Below, piece by piece: positions 55,766 to 64,000 of a stretch of DNA of 64,000 bases (position 1 is its first letter; every line of letters begins with the position of its first letter). The DNA comes from Corbicula japonica (Eukaryota; Mollusca; Bivalvia; Venerida; Cyrenidae). The translations under genes were made by a program, and so were the position numbers. The notes beneath the pieces are model-generated. The model had not been told where the DNA came from and ran no database searches. It saw nothing but the letters and a program-made list of their open reading frames with translations. Where the stretch lies: assembly GCA_038501625.1 (NCBI GenBank), contig JAZAYU010000255.1, positions 620,001 to 684,000 on the forward strand, given 5' to 3'.

Positions 55766-57551
55766 TTTCGAACACAAAATTTGCAATTGATACGTCCGAA
55801 TTATTAATGTTTTCAGTTAAAAAGGTTTCACAAAGGCCTAAAATATCCGATGAAAATGGTTCGTACAATAATATTTTAACTTCGTCCAGTTTAGGGAGTA
55901 AATGTTGTATATTAAGACAGGCGACGTGCAAACCTTTAGCTTTAAAATAAAACGTGGATTCTTGTTGGTCGTCTTCACAACAGCTAAAAGAAGAGTCTGA
56001 ATTAATAGATATATCAGAATTGTCATAAACATGCTGATAATTAATTTGACTTTTCTCACATGCTTGTTCATTAACATACGTGTAATGAGAAGTATTATTA
56101 GGTAAACATGTATTAGAGATAGACTGAGATTCATGACAATCAACGGTTAATACTGGATTTATAGATACATCATAAATTGTATGAACCACAGTATTACATT
56201 GAAAATAAGTAAGGTTGACTCTTTCTGGGCTATCGGTATTAAATTGAAGATCATTTTTATATAAACAAGTACAAGAAATAGTATTACATTCGCAGCAGAC
56301 ATCATTTAGAATATTAAAAAAGTTTCTTTGAATGTAAGGATGTCTATCGCTGCAACTCTTATTCATAATATAACGACATTCCCTCGAAGCGTGGTTTGAA
56401 CGACCACAGTTCCGGCATGTCACATGTCTACCGTAATTATCCCGCAAGCCCGTCGCGCGACGTTGATGTCTTCCACCCCGGAATTGGTTAAAGCTCTGAT
56501 ATGAATGACTCGCACCGTGCGAATCAGTAAGCTTTGTCTTAAGAATTTTGAATTCATTGTTTATAGTAAACAGTAATGTGCTTGTTCCAGTTTTGTTTAA
56601 ATGTATTCCGTCTCTAGTATAATAATTAACAACTGTGTTTCCGTTGCCAAATACAAAGGAACGATGAACATCAATAATGGGAACAGATTTTTCCAGACAT
56701 TTTTCAAGGATTACCTTATTTACTTGTGAGACATTAACATCTGAGCGTGGGCTGACGGTGCACAAATACATTGTGCGAACATGTTTTTGTACAAGTTCTA
56801 TTATTCTGTTTAAGTCATTGCAAAAATGGCAAGGGGTTTTTCCCTGAGCAATGTCATTTCCCCCGATATAAACAATAACACAGTCATATCTACTCAACGG
56901 CATATTATATAGTTGGTCATATACAACTTCTGCAGTTGCTCCACGTAGAGTTTTAATGTCAATGTTACCTGAGAGACCACGCCTGTGTATTCCTTTTAAT
57001 ATTGAGTCACCAATGATCAGCGTTCTTCCAGTTGTTCTATATGATGTTGTTTGCGGTCCAGCCGATATGTTGTTATGTAAGTTGGAATCAAGCATGGATG
57101 GTGGTAAATCACTAGAAGTGCCGTTTCTTGGTGAGACAGGAACAGTTGCACTCTTAGCCATATTGTTGCATATGTTGGTATCCAGCCAGGACAGTTGTAA
57201 GATATTAGATGCGCTGTTTTTCGGTGAAACAGGAGCCGTTGAAATTTTAGCCGTATCTTGGGTAATGTGGCGCTTCGGCGTTGAAGGGTTTACTTTACCA
57301 TGCACGGCGAATTTCACACTGTCAGCCAATGACTGTAACCGATTTTGTAACATCTCAGTTGATTTTCCCAGTTTTTTGTCAATTTGAATTGTGGACTCGG
57401 ATACGTCTTCAAGATGTCTTTGAGTACACTGGGAGAGTGTTGTGTTATGTGTTTTTACACTCTTGATTTCATCGCGTATAGCATTTAGTTGTGACGCGGT
57501 GCTAATAATGTGGTTATCGAGTGTATTACGAAATTCGTTCACTTCCGGCAT
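55731..57551 (-). CDS. LINE SGNH esterase / zinc-knuckle / endonuclease start
   Basis: 606-codon frame. Residues ~1-80 look like a coiled coil. Residues ~105-162 hold two copies of a PVSP-x-N ... LD-x-N-x-x-NN repeat. Residues 178-330 are an SGNH hydrolase: LIIGDSILKG (Ser at 183), VYIGGNDIA (block III) and YTRDGIHLN (Asp-x-x-His). Residues 379-392 form a CCHC zinc knuckle, CRNCGRSNHASREC. From about 545 an endonuclease begins (ACLNIQHLLPKLDE, ILGLCETFL). The frame then fails at about 55765 by a shift. Esterase domains of this kind occur in CR1/L2-type ORF1 proteins; here esterase and endonuclease share one frame. The apparent ATG at 57551 lies inside a copied patch, so the native start is lost. 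Confidence 0.88.
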   Translation of the reverse strand: MPEVNEFRNTLDNHIISTASQLNAIRDEIKSVKTHNTTLSQCTQRHLEDVSESTIQIDKKLGKSTEMLQNRLQSLADSVKFAVHGKVNPSTPKRHITQDTAKISTAPVSPKNSASNILQLSWLDTNICNNMAKSATVPVSPRNGTSSDLPPSMLDSNLHNNISAGPQTTSYRTTGRTLIIGDSILKGIHRRGLSGNIDIKTLRGATAEVVYDQLYNMPLSRYDCVIVYIGGNDIAQGKTPCHFCNDLNRIIELVQKHVRTMYLCTVSPRSDVNVSQVNKVILEKCLEKSVPIIDVHRSFVFGNGNTVVNYYTRDGIHLNKTGTSTLLFTINNEFKILKTKLTDSHGASHSYQSFNQFRGGRHQRRATGLRDNYGRHVTCRNCGRSNHASRECRYIMNKSCSDRHPYIQRNFFNILNDVCCECNTISCTCLYKNDLQFNTDSPERVNLTYFQCNTVVHTIYDVSINPVLTVDCHESQSISNTCLPNNTSHYTYVNEQACEKSQINYQHVYDNSDISINSDSSFSCCEDDQQESTFYFKAKGLHVACLNIQHLLPKLDEVKILLYEPFSSDILGLCETFLTENINNSDVSIANFVFENAKKEEVYLFT

Positions 57552-57584
57552 GTCACATGTAAGATATTAGATGCGCTGTTTTTC

Positions 57585-57680
57585 ATCTGCATTTACAAAC
57601 CAATTTTTGAAGATAATAACTCAGGTTTCACCATTATTTTAGTTATTCCCCTTTTAATTGCAATTTAGATGACACGTGTT
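57585..57680. repeat. 162-bp array remnant beyond the LINE
   Basis: CATCTG, GATAATAACTCAGGTTTCA and TTAGTTATTCCCCTTTTAAT continue the array unit interrupted at 52615. Confidence 0.65.
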
Positions 57681-57886
57681 CTGTTGTGTAGTATTGAAAT
57701 CAACTTCAATAAAATATTTTTATTATATATGATTAAACATAGGCCCACATTTCAACGTTTTCCATGCAGGCAACACATGTGTTCCGCGGAACACAACATT
57801 CTAGTTTAATGTAATCTGAGCATTTATAATGAATGTTCAACCCTTCATGCCCGTTGCTATTCTTAATAAAAAATATGCATTATACA

Positions 57887-57889
57887 ATA

Positions 57890-57962
<73 letters not shown>
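57887..57962. repeat. (AT)n microsatellite
   Basis: AT run of about 76 bases with one G interruption near the left end. Confidence 0.95.
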
Positions 57963-57968
<6 letters not shown>

Positions 57969-59472
57969 AAATATGTTAAAGAATAGTTTCTTTCACTTTG
58001 ACAAATAGTTGCTCTGTTAAATTAGAAATCCAATTTCATTTACCAAACAGAAATAAGTCTGCAATGTCTTATTATTTCAACTTATTCCATTCCATTTCAT
58101 ATTGTCAACATTGTACATGCACCACCCATTTGTTTTGTAAATTTTATGCTGATGGTACAGGCAGTGGTTACTCCAGCGCCTGCAGCGCTTTGATTTTACA
58201 CTGGTTTGGTTATGTATAATTTAACTATAAACTCCATAAATATGCCATTCATGACATGAAACTGAAATTAGAGCGTCATGCAATCTCACTAAAGTCAGAT
58301 CTAACAAAATGATAGCGTAGCGGTTTTCAGGAAATGATTTTAATCAGATTGAGCGTCATGCCCATCTTTGTAGGTAACTTTTAAGTGGGTCTTCTCTTCA
58401 TTTTAGCCAGATGTTATGCAGCCACTTAATTTACAATATTGACCTACAAACATGACGTGACGTCACGCTCATTGATTTTACTACACTTAACACATGTTAT
58501 AGTATTTTTCTGGGAACTGCAATCTGACATCGATCAATATTTTTTGTAGCTCTGCCTTTATAACAATTTCCAGTGATAGACAGTTGGGTACTTAATGAGC
58601 AACAATTAGATTAACGTAAAGTGTTTGTTGAGAAATACATCAGTAGGCTAATACTGTCATAAAACTTTATATAACATAACATAACATCTATGAATGAAAA
58701 GACTGCATTGGTAATGTGATATTGTTATCACATAAATATATGATGTTGATAATATTCTTCTTTAATTTTTAACCTCCAATGACCGAAGTCTCAACTCGTT
58801 TGTAGACTTCACGAATTCTGAAGAATAACTGATTGGAATTGTTTAAGTGAGCGCAAACTTGCAAGGGGCGATAACAGGCTAAAAGTTTCAGAAATGATTT
58901 TTAAGGGAAATATAAATGAAGAAATGTATTCATCCAACTATTTACTAGTGTTTACAAGCAAATATTTAGTCTAATTAAATTTTTTTTTGTATCAAGCACA
59001 TAGTAAAACAAAAGAAAAACCCTTTTGCATGATAACTATGAAATTTATGGGCCATTATACCGCAGAGTCCCATACCTGAAATGAGTATGCTGGTCTTCAA
59101 TGTTTAGTGCCTAATTTCATCTAAATTATTATTAGGGTTTTCAAGAAATTCAAGGTAAACGTACTTCCAGGTTCTACGTTTAGGTTGAAGTTTGTAATGG
59201 CACTAAACATTGTAGTTCAGCACATATGCTTTTTTTATGGTATAACGTGTATTGGTATATTGTCCACGAATTTCGGAGTGCTCATGCAAACAGTTTTTTG
59301 TTGTTTTTTTTGTATGTGCTTGCAATAATTAATACAACCGTAGCAAAATACATTTCTTTACTGAAATATAGTGGCAATAAGTAGATCCCACAAAGTTCAT
59401 TTGTGCAATTTTAGCCTGTTTTCGCCAGTTGCAATGTTTGCGACCTCTTAAAAGAATTGTTCATGTAATTAT
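57963..59472. other. Non-coding stretch
   Basis: No supported exon. AAGTCAGATCTAACAAAATG near 58289 also occurs near 24260, so a dispersed repeat fragment is present. Confidence 0.4.
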
Positions 59473-59702
59473 CTAATTTTCATCTTTTAAATGAATTTTA
59501 ATGTCCTCCTTGACTTTTTTCATATGTTTATGTACAATGTTAAGGATGTCTTTGTTGTATATCTGTTGACTATCTACTATAACTCGGAATTCAATCTCGA
59601 TTTTCCCAATTGGCTGTTCTTCGAAATTGACGGCCCTTTTTGCTATGTCGTATAGCTGTGAGGGGAAGAATTTGGGCTCTTTCACTGTCTTCGTTTCACA
59701 CA
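59473..59702 (-). CDS. Terminal exon of unrecognised gene
   Basis: Minus strand: acceptor TTATATTTTCAG, then an open frame with CETKTVKEPKFFPSQLYDIA, EEQPIGKIEIEFRVIVD and HKHMKKVKEDIKIHLKDEN before TAG. It is a charged, soluble-looking segment in phase 1. The phase fits a donor at 62347 (GCCG followed by GTACTG), so it could be the last exon of the gene whose other exons lie at 62.3-63.8 kb. That donor is weak and the join is unproven. No family recognised. Confidence 0.5.
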
Positions 59703-60009
59703 CTGAAAATATAAATGATTAAATTTATCAGTTATTTAAGGAGTATGAGATGTAATGTGTACTTGTAGTAGACTATTTCGTTTTTATGTAATCAAGGTAT
59801 GGGCTATATAAAAGTTACAACATGTCATTTCACATGAATTTTCTCTGTTTTATCTAGGATTGTAATATTTCGATGATGTAACCGTTTCGCTGTAATCGTT
59901 CATTTCTTATTTTGTCATGTCTCAGTAATGTATTCCAAATCGTAGGCCTACTTATTTTTATTTGCGTCAGTACTCTTGAATATTCTCAATACCGTCGCGG
60001 AATGTTACT

Positions 60010-60395
60010 AGGGGCGTAGCCAGGTTTTCTGTCAAGATGTAGCCACATAGTTTATAAGGGCTTCCGAGTGGCCATTCCCTCTTGGTTAGACGTCTGTGGT
60101 GTAAAGCTAACCAAGAAGCAGCAAACAGTTGTAGATTATTGGTAGAAAAATGCAAATAAAGCGTTACAACACATGGAAATGGAATGTAGGCCTGCATTTA
60201 CATCTGGCAAAAATAATCACCTTCCACAGAAGGCAAACCAAAGCTGAGGTCATATTTGAATCGATGAAACGGCTTAAACCCGCTACCATACCACTACGTT
60301 CTCTGTAAAACGTTTTTTGGGACTGTTGAAAATGGCCTATTCATGACCAAGTTGTAAGCCCTGACCTACAGGGCCTAATATTGGCTACGCCACTG
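60010..60395. repeat. Decayed inverted-terminal element (GGCGTAGCC ends)
   Basis: The left end GGGGCGTAGCCAGG faces the right end TTGGCTACGCCACTGG. The CAGTGGCGTAGC-type terminus is common in hAT-like elements. No 8-bp duplication is visible. A single related end also occurs near 61362. Confidence 0.45.
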
Positions 60396-60681
60396 GACTT
60401 GATATTTGCCCATGTATAACCATTTTTTCGTTTCTATAACCTATTGGTGTACATGTCAGTATTCTTCATTATACAATTTAGATTATTTTTACTAGAGCTC
60501 TATAAATGTTATGTTATTTTTGGTATTCTTGATCTGCGTCCGAGATCACAGTGTTGTTTTTTTCTAGGAAATTATTGTCGCTTATCTAGGTCAGTAACGC
60601 GGATGTTACACTATATTTCCCGCTCTTAAATTCCAATAACCGTTGGAAACCGCGCGTGTCGTCATGACGTTCTAGCTGAAC

Positions 60682-60712
60682 TATATAAAGCGCGTAACAT
60701 TTGAAATCTTCC
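60682..60712 (+). promoter_or_regulatory. Possible TATA-box promoter
   Basis: TATATAAAG preceded by GTCATGACGT and followed by GC-containing sequence in an otherwise AT-rich area. No plus-strand coding exon follows nearby, so this may be chance or the promoter of a non-coding transcript. Confidence 0.2.
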
Positions 60713-61198
60713 ATTTTCTCACTGCGCTTGCAAGTTGCATAGTTGAAAACGTTACTGTCACGAATTTGAATTTAATCTTTTAGCGTGTTGCGTGGACTTA
60801 ATCTGAAATAGTTTTTATTTGAAGTGTGTGTGTATTTAACTGTGATTTGTGTGATTATAGTGCTTTTTGCGGGTTTTTTTTTTGGATTTATTTGGATTAT
60901 TTTTTTAACTGTGGATTTGGATATTATTTTTTTGAGATAAGTGACTTTATTATATGATTTTATCTTAACAAGTTCTGCAAATTATAATAAATTTTTCGTT
61001 ATTATATAAATGAATTAGATCTAGCCTTCAAGGTCATTTTAGCGCTTTTAAAGCACAAATCTTTTTGCGCGTGTGTGATAGTTTTTATAAGTAAGCGCGT
61101 GCATACGATCTACTGTCTAGCGATTTTTTTTTCAAAGTTAATTTGTTATTATTTATAAAGCGAGAACAATTAATCGAAAGTCTGGGGCATTAATTAAC

Positions 61199-61360
61199 GC
61201 GTGTTGGCAGGCAGGCAGGCTGGCGGGCGAGCTTGCAGACAGGCAGGCGGGAGTGCATGCAGGCAGACAGGCGGGCGGGCGTGCAAGCAGGCAGACAGGC
61301 AGGCGTGCATGCAGGAGTGCGAGCTTGAAGGCAGGCGAGCAGGTAGGCGCGCATGCAGGT
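61199..61360. repeat. GCAG/GCGG-rich imperfect simple repeat
   Basis: Repeats of AGGCAGGC, GGCGGGCG and GTGCATGCAGG. Minus-strand open frame is repeat-driven. Confidence 0.85.
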
Positions 61361-61549
61361 CAGTGGCGTAGCTACTATGAGGACCAGTAGGCCCGGGCCT
61401 ATAAGTTAAACAATAAAATGACATTTCAAAATTCTCTTAAATTGCAATGAAACCCAGAACGGGGTGAGGATAGTACAGGGTTCGATCAGTTTGGTCCAAT
61501 CAAGTGTGTCTGCGCATTCGGATATTTTCCCGGGCTTGCCTTTGGCCTT

Positions 61550-61640
61550 ATGCATTTCCAAGTTCCATCAAACCAAGTCTGCAATATTGTCGTATTTGTC
61601 GAGTTCGATGGCTTTCAAAGTTCCCTTTCATGTAGGCCTT
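61550..61640 (+). repeat. GAGCCTGC-hairpin dispersed repeat, diverged fragment
   Basis: ATCAAACCAAGTCTGCAATA and GATGGCTTTCAAAGTTCCCT match the family 3' half. Confidence 0.6.
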
Positions 61641-62346
61641 TATTATATAAGGATGAGAAAGCCCTTTCGCACCGCAAGGATTTCTTCTGAACACATTTTT
61701 CTAAAATCGGCCAGCACAAGGTAAATATCACCAGTAGTGTTTAAAGGTTGTTTGATCAATGATAATCCCTCCGATTATTGATAACAGTGATTATGAAGGA
61801 TTATTGCTCTTACTATCATGCTAAGTAGGCGGCAAAAATTACCAAAATTATCAACATTGAAGCACAATAAAAAATTTAGCTTTTTGGTAAGTTGTCAACA
61901 ATAGAAATTACCGGTAACGCATAAAGATTTAGAAACATGAAGTCCTTTAACAAATGAAATGTAATTTAGACCCTGTCAGGAGCTATTATCAAAATTTTGC
62001 TCATGATCATTTCATTAGTGAACAGACCTAAAAGTTTCGACTCCCTTTTGACCCTCACTACCGGTATGGCTATCAGATGGCGGATAAACTTAAAGCAACA
62101 ACACTGCATTACTTGCAAACTTATTCAACTGTTTCCTGAATCAATATTTGTTATTATCTGATACCTAACGATATAAGGATGTACAAGTTTCAATATTTTA
62201 AAATAGCTTTCAGTATCTTAAATAGATAAATGTTTTATCATAATTTTTAGGTTAGGAAATTTTAGAATTTGCTACTTTTGTATGATGCTGTAATAATTAG
62301 ATCTACCAATTCTATTAATTATTTGTAATAGTGAACCGTACAGTAC

Positions 62347-62482
62347 CGGCTAGTTGGTCAACTTTTTCAGCCGCCTCAGGATGCATATCCTGGGCCTCTT
62401 CCCAGGAGTGGGTGTCCGTCACCCGGGCGAACTCTCTTCGTACCGCTTCCCTCCTTTTAGCTAATATAACTTTATGTGATTC
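62347..62482 (-). CDS. Exon of unrecognised minus-strand gene
   Basis: Minus strand after AATTCCAG: ESHKVILAKRREAVRREFAR, VTDTHSWEEAQDMHPEAAEK and VDQLA. The protein is basic then acidic, predicted helical. If the weak donor GTACTG is used, the exon ends in phase 1 and can join 59702. If not, the frame runs on to GTVRFTITNN and a TAA at about 62324, making this the terminal exon. Both models are possible. Confidence 0.6.
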
Positions 62483-62788
62483 CTGGAATTTAAAAATAGC
62501 AGATAAAAATACATAAAATGTATATTACCAATTAGACTCTTCAAAAAGTGTCTGTATCTTTGCTGTTTTTTTAATCGTGGCTGTATGAAGGTCAAAATAG
62601 TTTGGTGACTTCCCTTTTCATATAATTTTAATTAAAAAATGTATAAACTGTTTTTTTTATAATTTATTTTAATGGCTAAGTGTATTTCGTTTCATTATAT
62701 TTTACCCTGTTTGAGTATATAGAAATGTAACGAATTTTATATTTCATATATATTTTTAATAATGTAGCAAAATCATTTTATTACTGAC

Positions 62789-62866
62789 CTTTATTCCGTT
62801 GGTGCCCTGCGCTCTACTTAAGTAATGCAGTTTGTTGTCTTTTAATCCCTGTAGTGCTCGGAATAG
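62789..62866 (-). CDS. Exon of unrecognised minus-strand gene
   Basis: 26 codons exactly, LFRALQGLKDNKLHYLSRAQ then GTNGIK, bounded by ATGTCTCCAG and GTCAGT. Phase 0 at both ends, consistent with its neighbours at 63059 and 62482. Confidence 0.65.
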
Positions 62867-63058
62867 CTGGAGACATAAAAAGGTTATGCTGGAACTATTT
62901 TCAGATGATTTTATTGTTGTTTCATTTCATTTCATTATTTTTTTATTGATTTAATACACGTTTGTCATTATTTTTAGGAAAAAAAGATATCTAACATGAG
63001 ATTAGGCTAAATTTAACGACATTATCTGATTTTCTCAAGTAATGAAGGTTTTTCTTAC

Positions 63059-63190
63059 ATTCTGTGGGTAGCTTTGCCCTGGCTTACTGGAGCTCTCAAA
63101 ATCTCTGAAGAGCTGCATCACTAACTCGTATTCATCCTGGGCGTAAGAACTGACTGAAAAGACCGTTGACAACGCTTCTATTGTGTATTC
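63059..63190 (-). CDS. Exon of unrecognised minus-strand gene
   Basis: 44 codons exactly, EYTIEALSTVFSVSSYAQDE then YELVMQLFRDFESSSKPGQS and YPQN, bounded by AAATTTCAG and GTAAGA. Phase 0 at both ends. Confidence 0.7.
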
Positions 63191-63642
63191 CTGAAATTTA
63201 CATGTAGTTTTATTACTATTTGTGTTTTTTTTTACAAGATTATAATATAAATTAATTAATAATTTTGTTATGGTTTAGATCTATGTTATTGTTTAATATT
63301 TAGTCTAATTACGCTTTTTAATCACTAAAAATGGAATTCATGGGCCCTATTTGAAAGTACTTGTCTTATTTAAATTAATCTTGTCGGCAATTTAAGCAAT
63401 ATTTAACCATTTCAGGTCACTTAAAATTTTAAAGTAAAGTGTTATTTTGAAGTTATTTTTTCGGAGATTTGCAGTAATGTAAAACCTTATTTGAATGATT
63501 GAATGATTTATAAGGCTTATTTGGTTTGTTTTGTTTTTTTTTTTAATTTCTTCGTTTCTCTCCATTGAGATGTTAATGTTCATCTTAGTATAAATATTAT
63601 TATTTTATCATTGTCGATTATTTATAATTCGAAAATAAGAAC

Positions 63643-63747
63643 CCGGTTATTTAAGTGGCCAAGTATCTGCGCCGTCCATTGCTTCCAATTAATTTTCTCT
63701 GAATCGCCATGCTGTGTGTATGTTTTCCGGCAAACTCTTACTTTGTC
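63643..63747 (-). CDS. Probable exon of unrecognised minus-strand gene
   Basis: After TATTTCAG: DKVRVCRKTYTQHGDSEKIN, WKQWTAQILGHLNNR. 35 codons, phase 0, ending before a weak donor GTTCTT. Order, strand and phase agree with the exons downstream; the 5' part of the gene lies beyond the window. Confidence 0.5.
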
Positions 63748-63837
63748 CTGAAATAGTTTTGAATAGATAAATTTTAAAACCTTTAAAGCCACCAATCATT
63801 TTTGAATAGATAAATTTGAAGCCTTTAAAGCCACCAA

Positions 63838-64000
63838 TCAGTACAGATATGAAAATATTGCATGCGCGGTTGATTGAGCCGGCTTTTGGAAATGCGTATT
63901 ACTTCCCATTCTTTAAAAAAGATATAGATGTTGTGTGGTTTAAAAAATGACTAAAATCGAAATTCACCGAACACAACATGTATAAAAATATTGCAGGCTC
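63838..64000 (-). repeat. GAGCCTGC-hairpin dispersed repeat, reverse copies
   Basis: ATATTGCATGCGCGGTTGAT and, at the window edge, ACCGAACACAACATG with ATATTGCAGGCTC: two partial reverse copies of the family, the second cut by the window end. Confidence 0.55.

Larger units (their letters stand above)
52616..57584 (-). mobile_element. Nearly complete non-LTR retrotransposon (CR1/L2-like)
   Basis: A 4.97-kb minus-strand insertion in the 162-bp array. It encodes, in order, a coiled coil, SGNH esterase, zinc knuckle, apurinic-type endonuclease and reverse transcriptase, and ends in (ATT)n. Only two frameshifts interrupt the coding text. The 5' end is a patchwork of internal sequence: 57543-57560 equals 56410-56427 and 57558-57584 equals 57196-57222. 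The true LINE sequence therefore stops at about 57542 and the element is 5'-truncated. No clear target duplication; a short target deletion is suggested. Confidence 0.9.
59703..62346. other. Presumed intron or intergenic stretch
   Basis: Holds a decayed element with CGTAGCC ends (60010-60395), a possible promoter near 60683, a GCAG-rich simple repeat and a fragment of the GAGCCTGC repeat. No coding exon seen. Confidence 0.4.

Noticed and set aside
57300..57551. ATG at 57551 as the native start of the LINE protein
   Set aside because: It lies in an 18-bp segment copied from the zinc-knuckle region, so it is a by-product of the 5' junction.
61194..61424. Ala/Pro/Cys-rich minus-strand frame
   Set aside because: Translation of a GCAG-type simple repeat.

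Overview
This window looks like accessory DNA from the nuclear genome of a bivalve mollusc. It is AT-rich, its exons are short and bounded by GT/AG splice sites, and most of the sequence is transposable-element debris, MITEs, minisatellites and dispersed palindromes. The species assignment is inferred from the style of the repeats and the animal SLC6 exon, not from a database match. I saw no prokaryotic operons, CRISPR arrays or rRNA.

Layout. 0-1.5 kb: a 169-bp tandem array. 1.9-9 kb: three-copy family block A with a PIF1-like helicase exon, a lone DExD/H helicase exon, and a decayed P-element/THAP9-like transposase lying between two foldback repeats. 9.8-15.7 kb: a three-exon DDE_3 (IS630/Tc1-like) transposase pseudogene. 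16-24.6 kb: copies of a ~530-bp interspersed repeat, a 202-bp MITE with TTAA target duplication, block C of the PIF1 family abutting a broken pogo/jerky-type transposase, and a 231-bp MITE. 25.3-26.3 kb: a GC-rich field of GCCGGCCGAT-type palindromes. 27-28.1 kb: a decayed ORF and two tRNA-like units.

31.5-36.7 kb is the most unusual segment. Two inverted arms, built of ~185-bp tandem repeats plus a shared inner block, enclose an SGNH-like exon and a Ulp1-type protease pseudogene on the minus strand and a divergent retroelement remnant on the plus strand. 38.5-42.1 kb holds probable exons of an SLC6 neurotransmitter transporter, one of them 32 bp from a MITE. 44-48.3 kb holds duplicated modules, a 26-bp minisatellite and a cluster of paired palindromes. 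48.8-51.2 kb is a THAP plus DDE_Tnp_4 transposase pseudogene whose intron carries a perfect hairpin and a MITE. 51.7-57.7 kb is a 162-bp array interrupted by a nearly intact LINE encoding SGNH esterase, zinc knuckle, endonuclease and reverse transcriptase. 59.4-63.8 kb holds exons of an unrecognised minus-strand host gene.

The genes do not form a pathway. The window is best read as parts of at least two host genes embedded in nested mobile elements. Nearly all transposase-like frames carry frameshifts or stops. The LINE, with only two frameshifts, appears to be among the youngest insertions.
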